Positions 16,249-23,139 of a stretch of 64,000 nucleotides of DNA are shown piece by piece (position 1 is the first letter of the stretch; every line of letters begins with the position of its first letter). Where the stretch lies: assembly GCF_017355985.1 (NCBI RefSeq), contig NZ_JAFIQU010000015.1, forward strand, positions 1 through 64,000. The letters run 5' to 3'. Origin of the DNA: Arenibaculum pallidiluteum (GTDB lineage Bacteria; Pseudomonadota; Alphaproteobacteria; Azospirillales; Azospirillaceae). The position numbers and the translations under genes are program-made. The notes beneath the pieces were generated by a model. That model did not search any database, was not told the origin of the DNA, and saw only the letters and a list, made by a program, of their open reading frames with translations.

Positions 16249-16851
16249 TCAGGCGGCCGGAGCGGCGCGCGCCGGGCGCGCGACACCGAACGCCTCGGCC
16301 GCGGTGTCCAGCGCGCCGCGCAATGCCACCAGCCCGTCCGGCCAGCCGGGGCCGAGGCGCGCCGGCATCGTCTCGTCCATGCATACGCTCTCGGCCAGCG
16401 CCAGGGCGAGCGCGCGCGGCGCCGGCAGGGCCGCGCGGAACGCCCGCATCTGGCGGTCAGCCCTGCGCCAAGCCCCGGCCTCGTCCGGCGGCTCGCAGGG
16501 CGGGGGGTCGAGCGGCATCGCGTCCGGCGGCACGGAAGAGACGGCGTCGAGCCGGTGCGAGCGCGGGTGCCTGTCCGGCGACTCTGCAAGGCGCGCCCAG
16601 CGTCGCCACGCGCCCGCCAGTGCGCAGCCGCCGTCGTGCTGGCGCTCGCTGATCCAGCCGCGAAGCAGAAGCAGGCCCAGCACCGTGCCTGCGCGGGCAT
16701 CCAGCGGATCGACGCCGGCGCCGCAGCGCTCGGCCCGGCGGGCCAGCAGTTCCGCCGTCATGGCGGGCTCGGTCCGGCGCTGGGCGCGCGACGGGCGCCC
16801 GTTCGGCTCGCGCAGGACAGTGGGGTTGCGCTTGCGTCCGCGGCGGCTCAT
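16249..16851 (-). CDS. Prophage protein of unknown function
   Basis: A 200-residue protein beginning MSRRGRKRNPTVLREPNGR, a strongly basic N-terminus. A helical segment (ELLARRAERCGAGVDPLDARAGTVLGLLLLRG) follows, then a central Pro/Asp-rich part and a helical C-terminal half with WRRADRQMRAFRAALPAPRALALALAESVC. The N-terminus resembles small DNA-binding or packaging accessory proteins upstream of terminase genes in alphaproteobacterial phages, but no family is claimed. The ATG overlaps the stop of the upstream gene by four bases (ATGA), so the two form one early unit read leftward from the operator region. Confidence 0.65.
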   Translation of the reverse strand: MSRRGRKRNPTVLREPNGRPSRAQRRTEPAMTAELLARRAERCGAGVDPLDARAGTVLGLLLLRGWISERQHDGGCALAGAWRRWARLAESPDRHPRSHRLDAVSSVPPDAMPLDPPPCEPPDEAGAWRRADRQMRAFRAALPAPRALALALAESVCMDETMPARLGPGWPDGLVALRGALDTAAEAFGVARPARAAPAA

Positions 16852-17456
16852 GGCGTCGGTCCTTTCGTGTTTCCATGGCTGGTGGATATATCCCGGGCAT
16901 CTCCCCGGGGATCCCGCTCCGGCAGGGCGCCGTAATGGTCGACCAGGCAATCCAGCGCGACGGCCAGCAGCGGCAGGGCCGCCTGCTCCGGCAGGTTGCG
17001 CCGGCGCGCCCATTCGCCGGCGGGCCTGTCCAGGCAGCAGACATGCACCAGCACGGGCGAGAGGCGGATGCCGACGGCGCGGATCGCCGCCTGCATCCGC
17101 CGCGCCGCCCCGGCCGCGCCGCCGCCGGACCGGAGCCGGCCCGGGTGGCGGGAGCAGGGCCAGTCGGCATATTCCTCGACCAGGGCGCGCCCGCCTCCGG
17201 CCTCCTGATAGTCCGCCAGCAGGCGGCGCCCGGCCTGCCAGCGCCACGTCGCCCAGTCCTGAGCCCGCGGGCGGCCATCCCGCGGGATCAGCGCGCCCCG
17301 GGCGAGATACCGGTCCAGGCAGGACTGGGCGGGGCGGTTCTGGGCAGTGCGGGCGTCGGTGGCTCGGGCCTGCGCAGCGTCGCATGCCGCGGCGGGCGTG
17401 CGCCCACCGCCAGGCACCGGCCTGGGCGACTCCGCTGCCTCGATCGTGGATTTCAC
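16848..17456 (-). CDS. DUF6456-like phage regulatory protein
   Basis: A protein of about 202 residues. The C-terminal block, VHVCCLDRPAGEWARRRNL followed by LPLLAVALDCLVDHYG, resembles DUF6456, a domain found in alphaproteobacterial DNA-binding proteins. The first half is Ala/Pro-rich. The GTG at 17456 is chosen because GAGG lies 8 bases upstream. A TTG at 17510 is also in frame but falls inside the first repressor operator. It is the first gene downstream of the repressor-controlled leftward promoter. It may regulate the late genes or serve in early functions; this is inference. Confidence 0.55.
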   Translation of the reverse strand: MKSTIEAAESPRPVPGGGRTPAAACDAAQARATDARTAQNRPAQSCLDRYLARGALIPRDGRPRAQDWATWRWQAGRRLLADYQEAGGGRALVEEYADWPCSRHPGRLRSGGGAAGAARRMQAAIRAVGIRLSPVLVHVCCLDRPAGEWARRRNLPEQAALPLLAVALDCLVDHYGALPERDPRGDARDISTSHGNTKGPTP

Positions 17457-17509
17457 GGCTGTGGCCTCGTCGTTCGGGACGATCCCGCAGGATCCATTTC
17501 CGACACTCA

Positions 17510-17527
17510 ATCACATCGCAATATGAT
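17510..17527. promoter_or_regulatory. Repressor operator 1
   Basis: ATCACAT-CGCA-ATATGAT is an 18-base inverted repeat with 7-base arms and a 4-base centre (one mismatch between arms). It matches the sites at 17556 and 18762 in length, arms and centre. It overlaps CATATT, a possible -10 for the leftward operon on the minus strand, so bound repressor would block that promoter. Confidence 0.65.
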
Positions 17528-17555
17528 TCACAAGTGCTTCTCACAGCACTATGAT

Positions 17556-17585
17556 ATCACACCGCAATGTGAACTGGCGTAGGGT
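17556..17585. promoter_or_regulatory. Repressor operator 2 and repressor promoter
   Basis: The operator is 17556-17573: ATCACAC-CGCA-ATGTGAA, the same 18-base layout as operator 1. It is followed by TAGGGT at 17580-17585, which lies 6 bases before the repressor ATG and looks like a -10 element giving a leaderless transcript. The matching -35 position (17557-17562) lies inside the operator, so the repressor should control its own gene. Confidence 0.6.
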
Positions 17586-17591
17586 GCATCC

Positions 17592-18341
17592 ATGAACGAT
17601 CTGTCGGACCGGCGCCGCGCCGCGCTGCGGCGCTTCATGGCCGCTCATGGGCTGAGGCCGTCGAGCTGGGCCCGCGCGGCGGGGCTCAGCGTGAACGCGC
17701 TGAACAACTTCCTGAACGGCGCGACCCAGTCCCTGAGCCAGGGTACGCTGGAGAAGCTGGCGGCGGAGCGGGGCGTCCCGGTGTCGGAGATCCTGGGCGA
17801 TGCCGCGCCCGAAGGCGCGCGCGGCGCTCCGGACACCGTCCGCGCGGGCGCCCGCCCTCCCGCCCCGCATCCGCCGCACCAGCCCTTCGCGCAGCAGGCC
17901 CAGGCGCCGCGGGCGGATGCGCTGGTGGGCGACAGGGACCTGCCGGTCTATGCCAGCGCCCAGGGCGGTCCCGGCACCATGCTGATCAGCTACGAGCCCA
18001 TCGAGTGGGTGAAGCGGCCGGAGCCGCTGTTCGGCGTGCCGCGGGGCTTCGCGCTCTACGTGGTCGGCGATTCCATGACGCCCGCCTACGAGCAGGGCGA
18101 CAGCATCCTGGTCCACCCCACCCGCCCGCCCCTGCCCGGCGACGACGTGCTGGTGGTCCTGGGCGCCGCAGAGGACGGGATGTACGAGGCCATGGTGAAG
18201 CGCCTCGTCGCCATGGACCACCAGCGCCTGAAGCTTCGTCAGTGGAACCCGCCCCCTGGCGAGGAACCCGAGTTCGAGATCCCGCGGGTGGACGTCACAG
18301 GGATCCACCTGGTGGTCGGCAAGTACAACCGGCGCCGCTGA
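17592..18341 (+). CDS. Prophage repressor, HTH plus S24 peptidase (CI/LexA type)
   Basis: A 249-residue repressor. An N-terminal helix-turn-helix (about residues 13-60, including GLSVNALNNFLNG) is followed by an Ala/Pro-rich linker (70-112) and an S24 self-cleavage domain. The catalytic pair appears as Ser161 in VVGDSMTPAYEQGDSI and Lys203 in MVKRL. The probable cleavage loop is YASAQGG near residues 120-126, with Gln-Gly instead of the usual Ala-Gly or Cys-Gly. Family knowledge says RecA filaments trigger self-cleavage and induction. Three matching operators flank the gene. It faces away from the late operon and is probably autoregulated. Confidence 0.9.
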   Translation: MNDLSDRRRAALRRFMAAHGLRPSSWARAAGLSVNALNNFLNGATQSLSQGTLEKLAAERGVPVSEILGDAAPEGARGAPDTVRAGARPPAPHPPHQPFAQQAQAPRADALVGDRDLPVYASAQGGPGTMLISYEPIEWVKRPEPLFGVPRGFALYVVGDSMTPAYEQGDSILVHPTRPPLPGDDVLVVLGAAEDGMYEAMVKRLVAMDHQRLKLRQWNPPPGEEPEFEIPRVDVTGIHLVVGKYNRRR

Positions 18342-18423
18342 GCGCCCACCACACACGCCCACCGCCCCCCGGCACGCGCTGCCCGCCGCTCTCCGCCCAT
18401 CGGACGGCTTCCGCGGGAGCCCC

Positions 18424-18669
18424 TCAGCCCGGCAGCTCGGGCACCTGGCCCAGGCGCGCCAGGACCACGGGCTCGTCCCAGGCGCCGCTCTCGCCATGCT
18501 CCACCTGCAGGACGTCGACGCCGACGAAGCCGGCATCGCCGGCCAGCAGGCGCTCGCCCCTCCGGCAGGCCGCCTCGGCGCTGGCCGCCGCGAAGGCGGG
18601 GCATGGCTGAAGCCCGCCCTTCCGTCCGCGCATGTAGGGCCGGCAGATGAAGACGGCGGCTTGCGCCAT
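18424..18669 (-). CDS. Small SOS-box-preceded protein, unknown function
   Basis: An 81-residue protein starting MAQAAVFICRPYMRGRKGGL. Helical Ala/Glu-rich residues 25-42 (AAASAEAACRRGERLLA) follow, then a beta-like segment (FVGVDVLQVEHGESG) and an end reading PVVLARLGQVPEL. No known family is recognised. A GGAGGG site lies 6 bases before the ATG. A perfect GTTC-N7-GTTC LexA box lies 16-30 bases upstream and covers a CATAAT -10-like element. It is encoded between the repressor gene and operator 3, opposite to both. A role as an SOS-induced antirepressor or small inhibitor is possible but is only inference. Confidence 0.7.
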   Translation of the reverse strand: MAQAAVFICRPYMRGRKGGLQPCPAFAAASAEAACRRGERLLAGDAGFVGVDVLQVEHGESGAWDEPVVLARLGQVPELPG

Positions 18670-18684
18670 GGCTTTCCCTCCAGG

Positions 18685-18699
18685 GTTCTCATTATGTTC
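18685..18699 (-). promoter_or_regulatory. Alphaproteobacterial SOS (LexA) box
   Basis: GTTC TCATTAT GTTC is an exact match to the GTTC-N7-GTTC direct repeat bound by LexA in alphaproteobacteria. On the minus strand it reads GAAC-N7-GAAC and includes CATAAT, a likely -10 for the 81-codon gene starting at 18669. LexA bound here would shut that promoter until DNA damage. Confidence 0.75.
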
Positions 18700-18761
18700 T
18701 CATCCCGCGCAAGGTTCTGAGTCAAGGGGTGGCGGGCAACGGGCCCGCGCGGCGCCCCATG

Positions 18762-18779
18762 ATCACATCACAATGTGAT
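18762..18779. promoter_or_regulatory. Repressor operator 3
   Basis: ATCACAT-CACA-ATGTGAT has perfect 7-base inverted arms around a 4-base centre. It is the most symmetric of the three sites with this layout. A TTGACG at 18786-18791 follows 6 bases later and could be the -35 of the gene at 18849, so the repressor would also hold that gene off. Confidence 0.7.
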
Positions 18780-18848
18780 TTCTACTTGACGTGCCGAGAG
18801 GCCCGATGTGACGATCGCGACCCCGGCACAGCGGCTGGAGCGCAGCCA

Positions 18849-19136
18849 ATGGACCCCGCCAATCCCACCCTCGACGAGCTCCGGGCGGAGCTGCGGCGCA
18901 TCTGGCGCGTGCGGCTCGGCGGCGAGGGCCGCCTGTCTTTCACACTGGCCATGGAGCCCGGCGAGCCCTGCCACCTGACCCATTGGGTCCGCCCGGCCGC
19001 AGCGGAGCTCGAGGACTGCCGCGCGGTCGGCTCGGGCTCGCCGGCCCAGTGCCTGGACGCGCTGGAGCGTTACGGCGCGGCCTACCGCCGGCGTCCGACC
19101 GAGGCCGAGATCGCCGCCATGCTGGGACTTTCCTGA
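18849..19136 (+). CDS. Small prophage protein under operator 3, unknown function
   Basis: A 95-residue protein beginning MDPANPTLDELRAELRRIWRVRLGGEGRLSF. It has a helix at residues 7-20, a beta-like middle with CHLTHWVRPAAAELEDC, and a C-terminal helix reading RPTEAEIAAMLGL. No family is recognised. The ATG is favoured by GGAGCG about 8 bases upstream. A frame open from 18729 would run through operator 3 and is not used. Being repressor-controlled and transcribed away from the late operon, it may be a remaining early gene. Excision or replication genes normally in this position are absent. Confidence 0.6.
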   Translation: MDPANPTLDELRAELRRIWRVRLGGEGRLSFTLAMEPGEPCHLTHWVRPAAAELEDCRAVGSGSPAQCLDALERYGAAYRRRPTEAEIAAMLGLS

Positions 19137-19137
19137 G

Positions 19138-19170
19138 CCGCGGCCCGAACCGCGGCCCGAACCGCGGCCC
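19138..19170 (+). repeat. 12-base tandem repeat after the last prophage gene
   Basis: CCGCGGCCCGAA occurs twice in a row (19138-19149, 19150-19161) and is followed by nine bases of a third copy. It begins 2 bases after the stop of the 95-codon gene. It lies where the prophage content ends, so it could mark or flank the right junction, or it may simply be slippage in GC-rich DNA. The rest of 19171-19333 shows no convincing gene. Confidence 0.7.
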
Positions 19171-19333
19171 AGTAGCCCGAGACCTCGGCAATGCTGGCGC
19201 AATCCTGGCGCGCCGCGCTCCACCATTCGGGCGGTTTGACTGCTGCCCGCTGCGCCTGCACAGTAGGAATCGGTGAGGTCCACACGGCAGGCAGCCAGCC
19301 GCGCCGGGCAATTCCAGCAGCGAAGGCCCCGAT

Positions 19334-19633
19334 ATGATTCTGGAGATCGCCGTCCTCACCATCAGGCCCGGGAGCGAGGACGCATTCGAAGCCGGCGTGC
19401 GCGCCGCTGTGCCCCTGTTCCGCCGGGCGCGCGGCTGCCATGGCATGGAACTGCGCCGCTCGGTCGAGAGCCCCGGCCGCTACCTCCTGCACGTGCGGTG
19501 GGAGACGCTGGAGGATCACACGGTCCATTTCCGGGGCTCCGCCGACTTCCAGGAATGGCGCCGCCTGGTCGGCGATTTCTTCGAGGGTCCGCCCGCGGTC
19601 GAGCACGCGGCCGTCGCTGTCGCGGGATTCTGA
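19334..19633 (+). CDS. Antibiotic biosynthesis monooxygenase (ABM) domain protein
   Basis: A 99-residue single-domain protein of the dimeric ferredoxin-like ABM fold (YgiN-like). It starts MILEIAVLTIRPGSEDAFEAGV, contains RRARGCHGMELRRSVESPGRYLLHVRWETLEDHTVHF (about 31-67), and ends with a helix and strand. Family members degrade or modify quinones, flavins or small aromatics, or have no known substrate. No operon partner is evident. The gene is the first clear host gene to the right of the prophage. Confidence in the fold is high and in the substrate is none. Confidence 0.85.
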   Translation: MILEIAVLTIRPGSEDAFEAGVRAAVPLFRRARGCHGMELRRSVESPGRYLLHVRWETLEDHTVHFRGSADFQEWRRLVGDFFEGPPAVEHAAVAVAGF

Positions 19634-19798
19634 CACCCCACCCGGTCGGCGGCGAGCCGGCCTGAGCCCCGTGGCCGAGTAAGCGCCGGCGCCCGCGCCG
19701 CAACACTCGACCCAACCGCCATCCCCCACGCGTCGAGCCCCGACCCGCCCGCCCACAGCCGCGGGCGCCGGGCTCTGCGCCACCAGGGAGCTCCAGGC

Positions 19799-20485
19799 AT
19801 GACCTTCCGGATCACGCGCGACGCGCTGGCCAGCGGCGCCGCGCTGGACTTCATTCGCGAGGAGATCGGATCATCCCCCGAATGCGGGCACGTCCTCCTC
19901 AGCGAGGCGGAGCTCGCCCGCTCCATGGACGCGGCGCTGGCCCCCTGGGACCGGCGCAGCGACCTCTGGCTCTTCGGCTACGGATCGCTGATCTGGAACC
20001 CAGCCTTCCACCATGCCGAAAGGCGCATCGCCCTTCTGCGGGGCTGGCAGCGCAGCTTCTGCCTGTGGATGCGCATCGGGCGCGGCAGTGTCAGCCAGCC
20101 CGGGCTGATGCTCGCGATCGACGAAGAGCGCGGCGCCACCTGCCGGGGCGTCGCCTTCCGCATCCGGGCCGCCGAGGTGCTGGACGAGCTGCCGCTGATC
20201 TGGGTGCGCGAGATGGCGACCGGCGCCTATGACGCGCGCTGGCTGCCGGTGGAGACTGCGACCGGCACCGTCCAGGCTCTTTCCTTCGTGGCCGACCGCG
20301 GCCACCCGCTCTATGCCGGCCACATGCCGGACGCCTTCGCGTCCGCGCTGATCGCCGATGCGTTCGGACGCGGCGGAAGCTGCGCCGAGTACCTGTTCAG
20401 CACCGCCGACCACCTGCGCGAGATCGGCCTTCCCGACCCGCATCTCGACGCCCTGGCCGCCAGAGTGCGCGCGCTCCGCGGTTGA
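19799..20485 (+). CDS. chaC: Glutathione-specific gamma-glutamylcyclotransferase (ChaC)
   Basis: A 228-residue cytosolic enzyme that should split glutathione into 5-oxoproline and Cys-Gly. The substrate-binding loop GYGSLIW is at residues 60-66, and the likely catalytic glutamate is Glu138 in WVREMATGAYDARWL. A C-terminal GGSCAEYLFSTADHLREIGLPDP block completes the family pattern. The length agrees with bacterial ChaC proteins. The gene stands alone and is followed by a LysR gene in the same direction 243 bases away. A GGGAGCTCCAGG stretch just before the ATG contains the likely ribosome binding site. Confidence 0.9.
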   Translation: MTFRITRDALASGAALDFIREEIGSSPECGHVLLSEAELARSMDAALAPWDRRSDLWLFGYGSLIWNPAFHHAERRIALLRGWQRSFCLWMRIGRGSVSQPGLMLAIDEERGATCRGVAFRIRAAEVLDELPLIWVREMATGAYDARWLPVETATGTVQALSFVADRGHPLYAGHMPDAFASALIADAFGRGGSCAEYLFSTADHLREIGLPDPHLDALAARVRALRG

Positions 20486-20728
20486 GACGCGGGTACCCGC
20501 CCGGGATGCGGCCGCGATCCCGGCCGTTACGCCGGAGGTAATCGACGGCGCGAATCGCCTGGGGCTTTCTCGACAGCATCCGAGAGCCCGGGAGAACGCC
20601 CATGAGAGCCCATCCGTTGTCCGCCGCCTCATCCCCTCGGCCATCTCGACAGGAGGTGCGCGGCGCGGTTACATCCCTAACGATGGGGGCCCGTCCCTTC
20701 GACGGGCAGGGGGAAGGTCGGACCGGCC

Positions 20729-21724
20729 ATGGACAAACTGCATGCGATGCGCGTCTTCATCCGTGTCGTCGAGGCCAACAGCTTCTCAAAGGCGGCCGAC
20801 ACGCTGGGCCTGCCGCGCGCCTCGGTGACGACCACCATCCAGAATCTCGAGGCCTCGCTGGGCGTGCGCCTGCTGCAGCGCACGACCCGGCGCCTCAGCC
20901 TGACCATGGAGGGCGCGGCATATTTCGAGGGCGCCTCGCGCATCCTCTCGGAGCTGGAGGAGGTGGAGGCAGCCTTTTCCACAGCGCGCAAGAGCCCGCG
21001 CGGCCGGCTCCGCGTGGACATGCCGGGGTCCATCGGCCGGCTCGTGATCATTCCCGCGATCCACGAGTTCCACGCGCGCTATCCCGAGATCGAGATCATG
21101 ATCGGGCTCAGCGACCGCCCCATCGACCTGGTGCAGGAAGGCGTGGACTGCGTGATCCGGGTCGGCGACCTCCAGGATTCGAGCCTGATCGCGCGCCGTG
21201 TCGGCGCCCTGCAGCGCGTGACCTGCGCCAGCCCCGCCTATTTCGAGAAGCATGGCCGCCCCGGGGGAATCGAGGATCTGGACCGGCACCTGGCGGTCAA
21301 CTACTTCGGGACGCGCACGGGACGCATCGTCGATCTCTGCTTCGAGCGGGACGGCGAGATGCAGGAGGTGCGCATGCGCAGCATCGTGGCGGTGGACGAC
21401 GCGGACGCCTATGTCCGCTGCGGACTGGAGGGGCTGGGCATCATCCAGCCCGCGCGCTTCATGGTGCTGCCCTGGCTCAGGAACGGCTCGCTGGCCGAAA
21501 TCCTGCCGGAATGGCGCCCGCGGCCCATGCAGATCTCGGCGGTCTACCCGCACAACCGCCATCTCTCGCCCAAGGTCCGCGCCTTCGTGGACTGGGTCGC
21601 CGAATTGCTGGAGCAGTGCCCGCTGATGCAGGGCGAGGATTTCGTCGACGGTCTCTGCGACGGAACCCCGCCCGAGCCGCGCCGAATCTTCGACGGGTAT
21701 CCCAGCGCGACCTGCGTGCTCTGA
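20729..21724 (+). CDS. LysR-family transcriptional regulator
   Basis: A 331-residue regulator with the N-terminal winged HTH (residues 1-60, FIRVVEANSFSKAADTLGLPRASVTTTIQNLE) and a LysR substrate domain (about 90-300, RGRLRVDMPGSIGRLVIIPAIHEF). The sequence pattern is that of the CrgA-like subgroup. It lies upstream and in the same direction as the esterase-like and RND pump genes, an arrangement known for LysR-controlled MexEF-type pumps, so it is the likely regulator of that operon. A GCCCGTC-CCTTC-GACGGGC hairpin (20689-20707) lies just before the start. The C-terminus is about 30 residues longer than usual. Confidence 0.88.
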   Translation: MDKLHAMRVFIRVVEANSFSKAADTLGLPRASVTTTIQNLEASLGVRLLQRTTRRLSLTMEGAAYFEGASRILSELEEVEAAFSTARKSPRGRLRVDMPGSIGRLVIIPAIHEFHARYPEIEIMIGLSDRPIDLVQEGVDCVIRVGDLQDSSLIARRVGALQRVTCASPAYFEKHGRPGGIEDLDRHLAVNYFGTRTGRIVDLCFERDGEMQEVRMRSIVAVDDADAYVRCGLEGLGIIQPARFMVLPWLRNGSLAEILPEWRPRPMQISAVYPHNRHLSPKVRAFVDWVAELLEQCPLMQGEDFVDGLCDGTPPEPRRIFDGYPSATCVL

Positions 21725-22306
21725 GCCTGCTGGCGCGGGCTTTCCGGACGATCGCGCACGGAAACCGGACTTTCCGGTATCGCCGCTGCCTCGGCCGGCC
21801 CGTAACCTGGGTCCATGTCGCAGCGGCCGTCACAGGAAACCCGGAGCGCCCGTTCCATGAGCGTCTTCACACGCCCGCCGGCCACCTCGGCCGGAAGGCC
21901 CCGTCGGACGTCCTCGGAACCGGCGGGCCCGTTCGCGTGATCGCACGCGATCCCACCTGGTGCCGGGCGGGCGCCGTCTCTGCCCCCGGCCTCGGGGACC
22001 TGCCCCGCGACGACAAGGCGGAGATCACACCCGAGGTGCCGGGAAAGCTCGCGCGCCGCCGGCGGACTCCGTCCGAGGCCGGCAGGTTGATGGAAAGCGG
22101 AGTCTCCGAGCCCCCGCAGATACCGCCCAGGCCACGCCCAGGGATGCGGCGCCGTCGCGGGCTGCGATTGTTTGTCGCGGACGAATTCTGTTCCCGGAAA
22201 CGCGACATTTATTCATCCGCGCCGGCCACCGAAATTGTGCCCCGCAACAAGCGGGAGGGGCGCTGGGCGCCCGGACGGCATGGTTATCGGGGCTGGCAGG
22301 ATCGGA
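21725..22306 (+). promoter_or_regulatory. Regulatory gap between lysR and the RND operon
   Basis: No convincing gene lies in these 582 bases. A 6-base inverted repeat, ACCGGA-CTT-TCCGGT (21764-21778), follows the lysR gene. Bases 22165-22250 are clearly AT-richer than the surroundings and include TTGTTTGTCGCGG and CATTTATTC, a likely promoter and LysR-binding area for the downstream operon. Exact -35 and -10 elements cannot be fixed from sequence alone. Confidence 0.4.
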
Positions 22307-23122
22307 ATGGACGCAGCCGGTGCGCAGGCTCCGGCGGTGGAGGACCGCAGCATCGCGGGCCCGGAGCGGACCGTCCGGCTGCGCCTGTACCGCCCGCAGG
22401 CGGCGGGGCCGGTGCCCTGCGTGCTCTATTTCCACGGAGGCGGCTTCACCGGTGGCGCGCCCGAGACGGACGAGGCCGCGGCCAGCTTCATCGCCGAGGC
22501 GGTTCCGGCTCTGGTGATCTCGGTCGCCTATTCGCTGGCGCCCGAGCATCCGTTCCCGGCCGCCGTCCTCGACGCCTATGAGGCGGCGCAGTGGGTGCAG
22601 GCCCAGGCGGGACGACTCGGAGTCACGGCGGCCGGGCTCGGCGTCGCGGGCCATGAGGCCGGAGGTCACGTCGCCGCGTCGCTGACCTTCCTCGCGCGGG
22701 ACCGCGGCGACGTGAGCATCGCGGCCCAGGCCCTGCTGGGGCCGATGCTCGACCCCAGCCTGACCCGGGTCCGCCAGGCCGCCGCTCCGCGCGGGGTGGC
22801 ATTCGGGCAGAGCATCGCCGAATGCTCGCGCTGCTACCGGGCCTACCTGCCCGATCCGTCCTCGCGCATGCACCCCTATGCAGCGCCTCTGGATTCCCGC
22901 CGGCTCGGCCACCTGCCGCCGGCCCTGATCGTCACCGCGCAGGACGCCGCCCTGCGCATGGAGGCCGAAAGCTATGCGGAATGCCTCGCCCAGGCCGGCA
23001 TCCGTGCCGAGGTGAAGCGCTTCCCGGACGCCTCCCAGGCGTCCCTGTCCACCCACCGGCCCGCCCTGGCGGCCGTTTCCGAATTCTTCCGCAGGCGCCT
23101 TGCGCGCGCCGGCGGAAACTGA
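22307..23122 (+). CDS. Esterase-like alpha/beta hydrolase with replaced nucleophile
   Basis: A 271-residue protein of the hormone-sensitive-lipase-like fold. The oxyanion motif HGGG is at residues 43-46, and the SLAPEHPFPAA motif at 76-86 is intact. At the nucleophile elbow the usual G-D-S-A-G-G reads GHEAGG (115-120), so the catalytic serine is replaced by Glu117. The usual histidine environment is also changed (FPDASQASLSTHRPAL). It is probably not a normal esterase. The RND adaptor gene begins 17 bases downstream, so it belongs to the pump operon. The ATG at 22307 follows AGGA by 5 bases; an ATG at 22280 is also possible. Confidence 0.8.
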   Translation: MDAAGAQAPAVEDRSIAGPERTVRLRLYRPQAAGPVPCVLYFHGGGFTGGAPETDEAAASFIAEAVPALVISVAYSLAPEHPFPAAVLDAYEAAQWVQAQAGRLGVTAAGLGVAGHEAGGHVAASLTFLARDRGDVSIAAQALLGPMLDPSLTRVRQAAAPRGVAFGQSIAECSRCYRAYLPDPSSRMHPYAAPLDSRRLGHLPPALIVTAQDAALRMEAESYAECLAQAGIRAEVKRFPDASQASLSTHRPALAAVSEFFRRRLARAGGN

Positions 23123-23139
23123 ACCGCAGGAGCATCCCG

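Larger units (their letters stand above)
117..19136. mobile_element. Compact P22-type prophage or domesticated phage cassette
   Basis: A nearly unbroken minus-strand array carries a full podovirus-like virion set: terminase pair, portal, scaffold, P22-family coat, adaptor, tail hub, fibres, ejection-like protein, muramidase and holin. It is preceded by an S24 repressor gene with matching operators. The edges are set by gene content only: the left edge is the holin, and the right edge is the last gene with a repressor operator. No attachment-site repeat was found. No integrase, excisionase, replication or antitermination gene was seen inside the window, although one could lie to the left of base 1. 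The element may be a decayed prophage, a satellite-like element or a gene-transfer-agent-like cassette. Confidence 0.85.

Noticed and set aside
19082-19330. Minus-strand frame with the protein-like stretch KPPEWWSAARQDCASIAEVSGYW in the gap after the prophage
   Set aside because: It has no ribosome site, runs into the antisense of the ABM gene, and its end overlaps the 95-codon gene. It could be a fragment but is not supported well enough.
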